In this document: positions 6,488-13,411 of the stretch, in pieces
Position numbering within the stretch: the first letter of the stretch is position 1
Layout: the number at the start of each line of letters is the position of its first letter
NCBI GenBank assembly: GCA_022750355.1
Contig: JAKIVW010000002.1
Location: forward strand, 24,875 to 40,925
Reading direction: 5' to 3'
Length of the DNA: 16,051 bases
DNA from: Thermoplasmata archaeon
GTDB lineage: Archaea > Thermoplasmatota > Thermoplasmata > Lutacidiplasmatales > UBA184
Notes under the pieces: generated by a model
Told to the model about the DNA's origin: nothing
What the model saw: the letters and a program-made list of their open reading frames with translations, nothing else
Database searches by the model: none
Translations under genes and position numbers: made by a program

Positions 6488-6790
6488 ATGAGCGAGAACG
6501 GGCCCCGGGAGGGCACGCGTGACCTCCCGCGTTCCGGGCCTGAAGCGGGCCGCAAAGCCGTGGACAACGACTCCGCGTCGGGGGCCGCCTACCAGGCGAT
6601 CGCCCGACGGGCTCAACGCCGCCGATCGGAGATCGTCGATTTGGTCCGTTCGGGGTTATCGTATGAAGCAGCCGCCACGAGTTATGCTCGAGACCACCCC
6701 TTGGAGCGCGATGTTTCTCTCTCGGAAGTGGCTGCGGCGGTCGCTGCCGAAAGGTCCTCCGCTCCTCGCCCGAGAATCAGGAGCACGTAG
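6488..6790 (+). CDS. Hypothetical protein with a helical C-terminal domain
   Basis: A 100-residue protein from ATG 6488, transcribed divergently from the aminotransferase operon. The first 30 residues are polar and probably unstructured. Residues 33-91 look like three or four helices: an Arg-rich helix (YQAIARRAQRRRSEIVDLV), a turn at RSGLS, a helix (YEAAATSYARDH) and a last Ala/Glu-rich helix (SLSEVAAAVAAE). The arrangement and basic charge could suit a small DNA-binding protein, but no known helix-turn-helix family is recognised. Reading the other frames gives Arg/Pro/Ser-rich shadow peptides, which supports this frame. Divergent placement next to the operon would suit a local regulator; that is inference. 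Confidence 0.5.
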   Translation: MSENGPREGTRDLPRSGPEAGRKAVDNDSASGAAYQAIARRAQRRRSEIVDLVRSGLSYEAAATSYARDHPLERDVSLSEVAAAVAAERSSAPRPRIRST

Positions 6791-7033
6791 GGGCCACTTC
6801 TGCCATGGGCAGCGAACCCGGTGCCCAACGAGCCTCTGCGATCGAATCTCACCTAAGAGCCGGCCTCGGTTGTCGAACCCCCCCGATGCGGAGCCCCAGA
6901 CGTACCGGCCCGGTCACGCCGAGTTCGTTGGCACTGTTTCGGGGCAGGAGTCGCGGAGCGGACTGCCCCGGCAGTTCCTCCATATGATAGGGGGCCGTGG
7001 TGTCCGGCGGATTGAGGAGACATCGTTGAGACC
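6791..7033. other. Intergenic region before the M13 peptidase
   Basis: These 243 bases contain no coding frame I can support. Reading frames here are Arg/Pro/Ser-rich with no recognisable motif. The only signal noted is CATATGATAG at 6981-6990. Confidence 0.4.
6981..6990 (+). promoter_or_regulatory. Candidate TATA box for the M13 peptidase gene
   Basis: CATATGATAG stands out as A/T-rich, about 45-53 nt before ATG 7034. Transcription starting about 25 nt downstream would give a leader of roughly 22 nt that contains GAGGAG at 7015-7020, a possible ribosome site placed rather far (13 nt) from the ATG. Confidence 0.4.
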
Positions 7034-9019
7034 ATGAGCGCCAGCCCAGCCCCCGAACCAAGAGTGCCGCGTTTTTCCGTCGAAAACATGGACCGTTCGG
7101 TCGATCCGGTTGTGGACTTTTATGGGTATGCTACTGGGGGATGGCGACGTAGCAATCCGGTCCCGGCCGATAAATCGATCTGGGGCGGGTTCGGCGAACT
7201 TCTCGAACGGAACTTCCGTCTGCTTCGGGAACTGCTCGAGTCGGCCGCGGCCGACCCCGGCGGGGCCTCCGCAACTCCGCGCCGCCAAGTGGGAGATTTC
7301 TACGCCTCGGCGCTCGACCAAGCGCGTCGGGAACAGCTCGGGTTTGGGCCGATCCAATCGCTGCTGGACCGGGTGGAGGCCATGGTCGATGGGTCCGAGT
7401 TGGCCCGAGTCCTCGCCGTCGTCCACGACGCGGGAGTCGGCGGGCTGTTCGAGCCGTTCGTGTATCCGGACCGCAAACAGAGTTCGATCTATGCCTTCAA
7501 CCTCAACCAGGGCGGGCTGAGCCTGCCCGACCGGGAGTACTATCTCACCGACACCTTCGCGGAACAACGAGAAGCCTACCGGGTCCACCTCGCCCGAATG
7601 TTCGCTCGTCTCGGTCACTCGGTAATGGAGGCCGATTCGGCCGCGACGACGGTCCTCCTCATCGAGACCGAGCTCGCTCGGGCGAGTCGAAGCGCGACCG
7701 ATCTACGGGATCAGCTCCGCAACTACCACCGGTTCACGATCGAAGAACTGGTCGCCCGGTATCCCGGACCGTTTTGGTCCGACTATCTTTTAGTCCGGAA
7801 CGGTGGGAAAGCCGGCTACGTAGTCGTGGGCCAGCCCGAATTTTTCGAGGCTGTGAGGACGATCTTGGCGGCCCATTCATTGGCCGAGTGGAAGACCTAC
7901 CTGCGATGGCAAGTGCTCCATAGCAACGCATCGTTCCTCCACGCGGCCGTCGACCGAGAGGACTTCGACTTTTTTCACCGCACCCTCCAAGGTCAGGCGG
8001 AGCCGGAGGCCCCCTGGAGGCGAGCGGCCATGACGGTCGACGAGCAACTGGGAGAGGCGCTGGGCCAACTCTACGTCGAACGCCACTTCCCGCCCGAGGC
8101 GCGAACCCGAATGGCCGAGCTCATTTCCGACCTGCGGGAAGTTTTCCGCGACCGCCTGACCCATCTGGACTGGATGACCGAGGCCACCCGGAAGAAGGCG
8201 TTGGCGAAGTTCGAACGGTTCGCTCCGAAGATCGGACATCCCGAGAAGTTTCGGGACTACTCCTCCGTCGAGATCCGTCGGACCGAATACGCGGCGAACC
8301 GATTGCGGGCGACGGCCTTCGAGGTCCGACGCCAGATGGATCGCATCGGGGGGCCGGTCGACCGCACGGAGTGGGGGATGACCCCGCCGACGGTCAACGC
8401 TTATTTCAGCCCGACCAAGAACGAGATCGTGTTTCCGGCCGGTATCCTTCAGCCCCCGTTCTTCGATGTGACCATGGACGATGCGGTGAACTACGGGGCC
8501 ATCGGTTCCGTCATCGGACACGAGATCACCCACGGCTACGACGATCAGGGGCGGCGGTTCGATATCGACGGAAACCTGGTCGATTGGTGGAACGAGGCCG
8601 ACGCCAAAGAGTTCCAAGCGCGAGCCCAAGTCGTCGTTTCGGAGTACAGCCAGCTCGAGGCCCTTCCGGGAACCTTCGTGAACGGGGAGCTTACCCTCGG
8701 GGAGAATATTGCCGACTTCGGCGGGGTCAGCATCGCCCTGGAGGCCCTCCAGCGTCGGCTGACGGCCGACCCGTCCCGACGGCGGGTGGTCGACGGCCTC
8801 ACCCCGGAGCAGCGATTCTTCATTTCCTGGGCCCAGGTGTGGCGGGAGAACTGCCGTGAGCCCGAACAACGCCGACGACTGACCGTCGATCCGCATGCGC
8901 CCGGACGGTTTCGGGGCGTGCTGCCCGTCGCCAACCTTCCCGAATTCTCCGCAGCTTTTCCGTCACCGAACGGGCGGCCTCCCACGACGGACAGGAGCCC
9001 CCGCGTCCGGATCTGGTAG
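7034..9019 (+). CDS. M13 family zinc metallopeptidase (neprilysin / PepO-like)
   Basis: A 661-residue oligopeptidase of the usual M13 length. The N-terminal FSVENMDRSVDPVVDFYGYA block is typical. Catalytic elements are all present: substrate-binding NAYF (from Asn455), NEIVFPAGILQPPFF, the zinc motif HEITH (His496, Glu497, His500), GENIADFGG (Glu557 as third ligand, Asp561), and the C-terminal DPHAPGRFR with His621 and Arg627 at the spacing of neprilysin His711 and Arg717. It ends in VRIW, as bacterial homologues do. There is no signal peptide or membrane helix, so it should be cytoplasmic and would degrade short peptides. It is followed 98 bp downstream by the kelch surface protein. M13 peptidases are mainly bacterial and eukaryotic, so lateral acquisition is plausible. 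Confidence 0.95.
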   Translation: MSASPAPEPRVPRFSVENMDRSVDPVVDFYGYATGGWRRSNPVPADKSIWGGFGELLERNFRLLRELLESAAADPGGASATPRRQVGDFYASALDQARREQLGFGPIQSLLDRVEAMVDGSELARVLAVVHDAGVGGLFEPFVYPDRKQSSIYAFNLNQGGLSLPDREYYLTDTFAEQREAYRVHLARMFARLGHSVMEADSAATTVLLIETELARASRSATDLRDQLRNYHRFTIEELVARYPGPFWSDYLLVRNGGKAGYVVVGQPEFFEAVRTILAAHSLAEWKTYLRWQVLHSNASFLHAAVDREDFDFFHRTLQGQAEPEAPWRRAAMTVDEQLGEALGQLYVERHFPPEARTRMAELISDLREVFRDRLTHLDWMTEATRKKALAKFERFAPKIGHPEKFRDYSSVEIRRTEYAANRLRATAFEVRRQMDRIGGPVDRTEWGMTPPTVNAYFSPTKNEIVFPAGILQPPFFDVTMDDAVNYGAIGSVIGHEITHGYDDQGRRFDIDGNLVDWWNEADAKEFQARAQVVVSEYSQLEALPGTFVNGELTLGENIADFGGVSIALEALQRRLTADPSRRRVVDGLTPEQRFFISWAQVWRENCREPEQRRRLTVDPHAPGRFRGVLPVANLPEFSAAFPSPNGRPPTTDRSPRVRIW

Positions 9020-9070
9020 CCGGGTTGGATCGTCCCGAAAGGGGACTAATCAAGGACTAAAGTCACCCGT

Positions 9071-9080
9071 GGTTTAAGAG
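9071..9080 (+). promoter_or_regulatory. Candidate TATA box for the kelch surface protein gene
   Basis: GGTTTAAGAG lies about 38-47 nt before ATG 9118. Transcription from about 9100 would give a leader of about 18 nt holding GGTG at 9103-9106, a partial match to the archaeal ribosome site GGTGA, 11 nt before the ATG. Confidence 0.4.
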
Positions 9081-9117
9081 CCCAGACCACCCACCTCCGC
9101 CCGGTGGCTGCACGCTC

Positions 9118-12075
9118 ATGACGATCCGCGCTCCGGAAGGACGATTCCGAATTTTGCCGCGCCGCACTCGGTTCGGCCTCTCGCTCGGGCTGATCGCCGT
9201 GGCCGCTGTCGCGACCCTGATGGCCCTCGGGTCGCTCCCGACCGGAATCGCCGGTGGGAACGCCCCCACTTCTTCCCGAGTCTCTGCCGTACCGGTGGGG
9301 TCCAGCGGGGCACCCTCGGCTCCCGCCAATAGCTCCCCGAACTCGTCATGGCAGCTGGTCAATACGTCCGGCGGCCCCTCCGCCAGGGCCGGGATGGGAA
9401 TGGTCTACGACCCCCTGCTGGGCGCGGTCGTCCTGTTCGGTGGTTGCACGTCCGGCCAGTATTGGAACTACTCCTGCGCCGTCGTGAACGAGACCTGGAC
9501 CTACTCGAACGGGAACTGGACTCAACTCCACCCCGCCGTATCTCCCCCGGCGCGCGTCCAACCGGCGATGGCGTACGATCCCGAAACGGGGGACGTCCTC
9601 TTGTTCGGCGGCGGCACGGGTTTCCCTAGCTACCTTTCGTTCCAAGACACCTGGGAGTTCGATGGCGCCAACTGGTCCCAGGTGACGACCAACCTGACCC
9701 CCGCACCGAGCGATTTCGGGGCGGTCATGACCTACGACTCGGCCATCGGCGCGATCGTGATGTACGACTCAGGCGAGGTCTACCACGGAGGTCCCTTCCT
9801 GAACGACACCTACATCTTTTCGAGCGGCCAGTGGTCGCTCGCCGCCAGCGGGGCCGGCCCATCACCGCGGTCCGCCGTCTCGTTCGACTACGACGCGACG
9901 TTGGGGGCGGTCGTATTGTTCGGAGGGAATCAGTGCAACAACGCGACCGGGTTGTGCCCCAATCTCGGGGACACGTGGGTCTACTCGAACGGGACCTGGA
10001 CGAATGCCTCCAATTCGGGTCCCCCGGCGCGCAACGGCGGGCAAATGGCCTATGACCCGGCCCTCAACGCCTCGCTGCTGCTCTCGGGTCACAACGGTTT
10101 CACGTACTACGATGACGCGTGGAGTTTCTCGGGAGCCGGCTGGACCGAACTCTCGAGCGCCAACGTCGGGCCGGACCCCAGCGAAGGCGCCGGCCTCGTC
10201 TACGATACGGCGAGCCGGCAAATGGTCCTCTTCGGGGGGTATGATGCCGACGACCCGCAGTTCAACGGGAGTCAGTTCTTCTTCGATCAGACGTGGACCC
10301 TGTCGGGCGCTCCCACCGGGGGCTCGCAGGACTGGGTCGCGGTCAACTCGACCGGGGGACCCTCCGCCCGTGCCGGGACCGGCATGGTCTACGACCCCAC
10401 GATCGGCGCGGTCGTCGTATTCGGGGGTTGCACGGCCGGCCACTTCTGGAACTATTCGTGCACCACGAACAACGAGACTTGGACCTATACGCACGGGAAC
10501 TGGACCCAACTCTCCCTGCCACTCTCTCCCGCAGCCCGGGTCCAGCCCGCGGTCACCTACGACCCTACGACAGGGGATGTCCTGCTATTCGGAGGGGGGT
10601 CGGGGAATTCGACCTACCTTTCGTTCAGCGACACGTGGGAATTCACCGGTACGGCCTGGACCCCCGTAAACTCGACACTCACTCCCCCGGCGAGCGACTT
10701 CGGGGCGGTGATGACGTTCGACACCGCGATCAATGCCGTGGTGATGGTCGATTCCGGAGAGCAGTACGCCGGCGGTCCCTACCTGAACGACACCTGGACC
10801 TTCTCGGGGGGACAGTGGAGCTTGGCCCTGAGCGGGACCGGCCCTTCGGCCCGAAGCGCGGAATCCTTCGACTACGACCCCACGTTGGGAGCCGCGATCC
10901 TATTCGGTGGCAACGAGTGTCAGAATTCCACCGGTAACTGCCCGAACCAAGGGGACACCTGGGCGTATGCGAACGGGACGTGGACCAATTTGACCCTGGT
11001 CGGTCCTCCCCCCCGAAATCAGGCGATGTTCGCCTTCGATCCGGCGATCAACGCCTCCGTTCTCTTTGGGGGTCACTTCGACTCGACGTACTACGATGAT
11101 ACGTGGACCTACTCGGCGGCCGGCTGGGCGGAGCTCTCAGCTTCCACCTCTGGCCCGAGCCCCAGCGAAGGAGCCGGCCTGGTCTACGACGCCGCGGACC
11201 AGCAGCTTCTGATGTTCGGTGGCTACCAGAACGTAGGGGGGAGTTGGCAGTACAACGGGACCGAGATCTACTACGACCAGCTATGGAGCTTCTCGGCGCC
11301 GCCCCCGGGCCCTGGGCTGGCCATTTACTCCTTCCTGGCGACCCCGTCGCTCATCACCCTCGGGAACACGACGGTGATCTCCTCCCTCGTCCAATCGAGC
11401 AGCCCGGTCACCTACTCCTACGCGGGTCTTCCGACGGGATGCGCCTCGGCGAACGTGCGAGTTCTGGATTGCACGCCCACCGCGGTGGGAAACTACACGG
11501 CCGACCTGATGGTGTTCAACACCCAGAATCAGAGCGCGAGCGCGACCGTCGCGATCTCGGTCGCCGCCGACAGTTCGGTTGGAAACGGGACTCCGGTACT
11601 CGTGATTCTTTCTCTTCGGGCGAGCACGCTCTCGGTCAGCGTGGGCAACACGACCACCATTGTGGCCTCGGTGATCTCGTCGAGCCCCGTGACGTTCTCC
11701 TACGCCGGCCTGCCGACGGGATGCGCTTCCGCGAACACGGACATCCTTCGATGTACCCCCACTTCGGTGGGAGTGTACTTGGTCCAACTGACCGTGACGA
11801 ACTCGGTCGGGCTATCGGCGCAAGCGACCCTCGCGATCTCGGTCACTTCCTCGGGGGCCACCATCCACACCCCACCCTCTCCGACCGGCCTCGGTGGGTC
11901 GAACGCGGCGGCCGAGGAGTACCTGCTGTTGGGAGCGATCGTGGGAGCCGTCTTGCTCGGCGCTGTCGCGGTCACCGCGATCTCTGCCCAGGCCCAGTAC
12001 CGCCGCGAGGGTGAAGCCCTCGCGCGCGAGATGCTCTCCGCTCGTGAGGGAGACGAGGAACGGCCCCACCCGTAG
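9118..12075 (+). CDS. Surface protein with two tandem kelch propellers, Ig-like repeats and C-terminal membrane anchor
   Basis: A 985-residue exported protein. Residues 18-46 (GLSLGLIAVAAVATLMALG) form a signal peptide or anchor after a basic stretch. Residues 78-733 contain twelve kelch-like units of 47-60 residues (pattern: W-x-L, P-x-R, hydrophobic-Y-D, LFGG, DTW). They fall into two six-unit halves with a 328-residue period, so two six-bladed beta-propellers are expected. Residues 734-827 and 828-921 are two Ig-like repeats sharing YAGLPTGCASAN and a second Cys. A membrane helix follows at about 935-957 (YLLLGAIVGAVLLGAVAVTA), then a 28-residue charged tail that should be cytoplasmic. Many N-x-S/T sequons suggest heavy glycosylation. 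The likely role is binding of a ligand, polymer or partner at the cell surface. The membrane-tethered regulator lies 56 bp downstream. Confidence 0.85.
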   Translation: MTIRAPEGRFRILPRRTRFGLSLGLIAVAAVATLMALGSLPTGIAGGNAPTSSRVSAVPVGSSGAPSAPANSSPNSSWQLVNTSGGPSARAGMGMVYDPLLGAVVLFGGCTSGQYWNYSCAVVNETWTYSNGNWTQLHPAVSPPARVQPAMAYDPETGDVLLFGGGTGFPSYLSFQDTWEFDGANWSQVTTNLTPAPSDFGAVMTYDSAIGAIVMYDSGEVYHGGPFLNDTYIFSSGQWSLAASGAGPSPRSAVSFDYDATLGAVVLFGGNQCNNATGLCPNLGDTWVYSNGTWTNASNSGPPARNGGQMAYDPALNASLLLSGHNGFTYYDDAWSFSGAGWTELSSANVGPDPSEGAGLVYDTASRQMVLFGGYDADDPQFNGSQFFFDQTWTLSGAPTGGSQDWVAVNSTGGPSARAGTGMVYDPTIGAVVVFGGCTAGHFWNYSCTTNNETWTYTHGNWTQLSLPLSPAARVQPAVTYDPTTGDVLLFGGGSGNSTYLSFSDTWEFTGTAWTPVNSTLTPPASDFGAVMTFDTAINAVVMVDSGEQYAGGPYLNDTWTFSGGQWSLALSGTGPSARSAESFDYDPTLGAAILFGGNECQNSTGNCPNQGDTWAYANGTWTNLTLVGPPPRNQAMFAFDPAINASVLFGGHFDSTYYDDTWTYSAAGWAELSASTSGPSPSEGAGLVYDAADQQLLMFGGYQNVGGSWQYNGTEIYYDQLWSFSAPPPGPGLAIYSFLATPSLITLGNTTVISSLVQSSSPVTYSYAGLPTGCASANVRVLDCTPTAVGNYTADLMVFNTQNQSASATVAISVAADSSVGNGTPVLVILSLRASTLSVSVGNTTTIVASVISSSPVTFSYAGLPTGCASANTDILRCTPTSVGVYLVQLTVTNSVGLSAQATLAISVTSSGATIHTPPSPTGLGGSNAAAEEYLLLGAIVGAVLLGAVAVTAISAQAQYRREGEALAREMLSAREGDEERPHP
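9349..10332 (+). repeat. First copy of a 328-residue six-kelch unit
   Basis: Encodes residues 78-405 of the surface protein: six kelch-like units starting near SWQLVNTSGG, NWTQLHPA, NWSQVTTN, QWSLAASG, TWTNASNS and GWTELSSA. It aligns unit by unit with 10333-11316. Shared landmarks include GPSARAG, FGGC followed by WNYSC, and PSEGAGLVYD. Confidence 0.75.
10333..11316 (+). repeat. Second copy of the 328-residue six-kelch unit
   Basis: Encodes residues 406-733, beginning WVAVNSTGGPSARAG. The same six units recur in the same order, including the Cys pair of unit 1 (FGGC, NYSC) and of unit 4 (GNECQNSTGNC). Small length differences of one or two residues occur inside units. Conservation of order shows that a complete propeller was duplicated, not single blades. 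Confidence 0.75.
11317..11880 (+). repeat. Tandem pair of 94-residue Ig-like repeats
   Basis: Residues 734-827 and 828-921. Each has a conserved core SSPVT(Y/F)SYAGLPTGCASAN, then a second Cys eight or nine residues after the first in a CTPT context, then V-G-x-Y and a closing strand ending ATxAISV. The Cys pair probably makes a short-loop disulfide. The repeats would form a stalk between the propellers and the membrane. Confidence 0.75.
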
Positions 12076-12097
12076 TCCTCTTCCTTCCTCCTCCCTT
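12076..12097 (+). terminator. 22-nt pure pyrimidine tract after the kelch gene
   Basis: Directly after the stop codon the plus strand has 22 consecutive C/T bases. Archaeal RNA polymerase terminates at T-rich tracts, but this one has T runs of only two, so efficiency would be partial and read-through into the regulator gene is plausible. Confidence 0.25.
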
Positions 12098-12119
12098 GAC
12101 CTCGAACCCGTAAGGGAGC

Positions 12120-12124
12120 GGTGA
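12120..12124 (+). promoter_or_regulatory. GGTGA ribosome-binding site that fixes a TTG start
   Basis: GGTGA, complementary to the usual archaeal 16S rRNA 3' end, ends 7 nt before the TTG at 12132. This spacing is good and no better start exists in that frame, so it supports TTG as the true start of the regulator and argues for translation from a transcript with a leader, probably shared with the kelch gene. Confidence 0.55.
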
Positions 12125-12131
12125 CGGGAGG

Positions 12132-12695
12132 TTGGAAACTCTCCTTTGGTTCGCGCTCGGTGCGGCAGCGGGAGCCGCCGGCGCGTCGGCGGCTTGGCTG
12201 GCGTACCGACGTTCGACGCGGCCGCGGGATATCGATTCGGAACTTCCCGACGAGGTATCGACTAAGGGCTCTCCCGAGTCTCCCGCTCCACCTGCCGCTT
12301 CCTCCCGTCCATCCTCCCTCGCCGACCTAGCGGTCGACGCACCCCCGCCCGCCGGGGTGGCTGACTTGGCCCGCCTCTCCGAGAGGGTCGTGATCCAACT
12401 CGCCCGCTTGGGTCGAATCGACCCTGACGCCCCGGTCCGAAGTGAGAGGACCCAGCAAGGTCTGGCCGAGGCCGCGAATTCGAATCAGAGTGCGGTCTCC
12501 AAGGTCCTCCGACGCCTGGTCGCGGCGGGGATCATCATGGAAGAACGGCGGCACGTTGTCGGTTCGAGCCAGCGAATGAAGGCGTATTCGCTCACACGAC
12601 GGGGGGAGCTCTTGGCACGAGACGTTGCGCGGCGCCATCGTGTCGACCTGCTCCCTGTACGTGGGTCTCGATCCACCGACGACGCCGCCCGATAA
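12132..12695 (+). CDS. Membrane-anchored winged-helix transcriptional regulator (MarR-like)
   Basis: A 187-residue protein starting at TTG. Residues 4-25 form one Ala/Gly-rich membrane helix followed by a basic cluster (YRRSTRPR), which predicts the N-terminus outside and the rest in the cytoplasm. A Pro/Ser/Ala-rich linker (about 27-78) leads to a winged helix-turn-helix domain at 80-168. Its landmarks are TQQGLAEAA, the recognition helix NQSAVSKVLRRLVAAG (118-133), a wing with RRHVVGSSQRMKAYSLT, and RGELLARDV. The pattern resembles archaeal MarR-like regulators. Tethering would restrict it to DNA near the membrane. It is 56 bp after the kelch surface protein on the same strand, so the two are likely co-transcribed and may act together (inference). 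Confidence 0.8.
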   Translation: METLLWFALGAAAGAAGASAAWLAYRRSTRPRDIDSELPDEVSTKGSPESPAPPAASSRPSSLADLAVDAPPPAGVADLARLSERVVIQLARLGRIDPDAPVRSERTQQGLAEAANSNQSAVSKVLRRLVAAGIIMEERRHVVGSSQRMKAYSLTRRGELLARDVARRHRVDLLPVRGSRSTDDAAR

Positions 12696-12825
12696 TCGAT
12701 TCTTCCCTGCACGACATCGGCTCGCCCCCGTACGGTCCGGCGAACGCGGCCGGCCGAAGCCCCCACCCGCGCGATGCGTGCGGGGGAGCCGACCCGTCCA
12801 TGCCGGGGGGCGGTGGGCGGCCCTA

Positions 12826-12833
12826 GGATTAAG
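12826..12833 (+). promoter_or_regulatory. Candidate TATA box for the VOC gene
   Basis: GGATTAAG is the only A/T-rich patch between the regulator and the VOC gene. It is 28 nt before a GTG at 12858 and about 49 nt before the ATG at 12879, both in frame, so it fits either a leaderless GTG start or a short leader to the ATG. Confidence 0.3.
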
Positions 12834-12878
12834 CGCGGCGAAGGTTTCGACCCTCTCGTGGCGCCCGCTCGAATCTCG

Positions 12879-13280
12879 ATGCTCTACACTGGGCTCCGAG
12901 TCCGAGATCTCGATCGGTCGATCCGATTCTATCGTCGAATAGGATTCCGGGTGTCGGGGCGGGGCACCATGCAGCACGGGGGTCAAATGGTGGACCTGGC
13001 ACTCCCCGGGAATCCTCACCTGGTGGAGCTCAACTTCTACCCGACAACGAACCGGTACTACGAGCCGTTCGTCGCCGGTTCCGAATTCGACCATCTCGGA
13101 TTCCGGGTGGACCACATCGACGCGTGGGCCCGGCAGCTCCGGCGCTGGCGTATCCCGCTTGTCGCGGACTTCGTGGACGGTACCACGCGACTCGTCTACG
13201 CCCGAGATCCCGATGGCAATTGGCTCGAATTCTGCGGCCCGGTCCCGGCAAAGGCGGCACCGCGGCGCCCTCGGGGCTAG
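12879..13280 (+). CDS. VOC / glyoxalase-fold protein
   Basis: A 133-residue vicinal-oxygen-chelate protein. Two beta-alpha-beta-beta-beta modules are visible: residues 1-57 (YTGLRVRDLDRSIRFY through VELNFYP) and 68-121 (EFDHLGFRVDHID through DPDGNWLEFCGP). Metal ligands expected from glyoxalase I are Glu50, His72 and Glu117, but the first ligand position, normally His in an LHTMLRV-type start, is Tyr3. It could be a lactoylglutathione-lyase-like enzyme with altered metal site, or a dioxygenase or resistance-type VOC protein. A GTG at 12858 would add seven residues and sits at leaderless distance from a TATA-like box, so the start is uncertain. The C-terminus is a short basic tail. Confidence 0.85.
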   Translation: MLYTGLRVRDLDRSIRFYRRIGFRVSGRGTMQHGGQMVDLALPGNPHLVELNFYPTTNRYYEPFVAGSEFDHLGFRVDHIDAWARQLRRWRIPLVADFVDGTTRLVYARDPDGNWLEFCGPVPAKAAPRRPRG

Positions 13281-13307
13281 AGCGACCGACCGAACTGCTT
13301 CGGAACC

Positions 13308-13317
13308 CTTTTTATCC
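13308..13317 (+). promoter_or_regulatory. Candidate TATA box upstream of the nitroreductase gene
   Basis: CTTTTTATCC is the best box A match in the window. It is centred about 27 nt before an ATG at 13340 that opens a 14-codon frame, and about 100 nt before the nitroreductase ATG. The T5 run could also help end the VOC transcript, whose stop is 30 nt upstream. Confidence 0.5.
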
Positions 13318-13339
13318 ATCACGGCCCTCAACCGGTCAG

Positions 13340-13384
13340 ATGGCTCGAACCGCGAGGGGAACCCTCGCCCCTGCGTCCTGCTGA
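13340..13384 (+). CDS. Possible 14-residue leader peptide
   Basis: ATG at 13340 begins MARTARGTLAPASC and stops at TGA 13382-13384. The ATG falls where transcription should begin from the CTTTTTATCC box, as in a leaderless mRNA. A 7-bp hairpin with a 3-nt loop (13352-13358 with 13362-13368) lies inside it, and the nitroreductase ATG follows 27 nt after the stop. It could be a translated upstream frame that tunes the downstream pair. A frame of 14 codons can easily arise by chance. Confidence 0.25.
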   Translation: MARTARGTLAPASC

Positions 13385-13411
13385 CCCGGGATTCTTTTTC
13401 CGACCGACACC

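Noticed and set aside
6791..7033. Possible tRNA or small RNA in the gap before the peptidase
   Set aside because: Short matches such as TCGAATC occur, but no acceptor stem, anticodon arm or T-arm can be assembled.
7877..8896. A 339-codon minus-strand frame
   Set aside because: It is the shadow of the M13 peptidase, whose catalytic residues are all in the plus-strand frame.
9862..10509. Minus-strand frame with an internal repeat-like look
   Set aside because: The periodicity reflects the kelch repeats read in antisense, not a separate repetitive gene.
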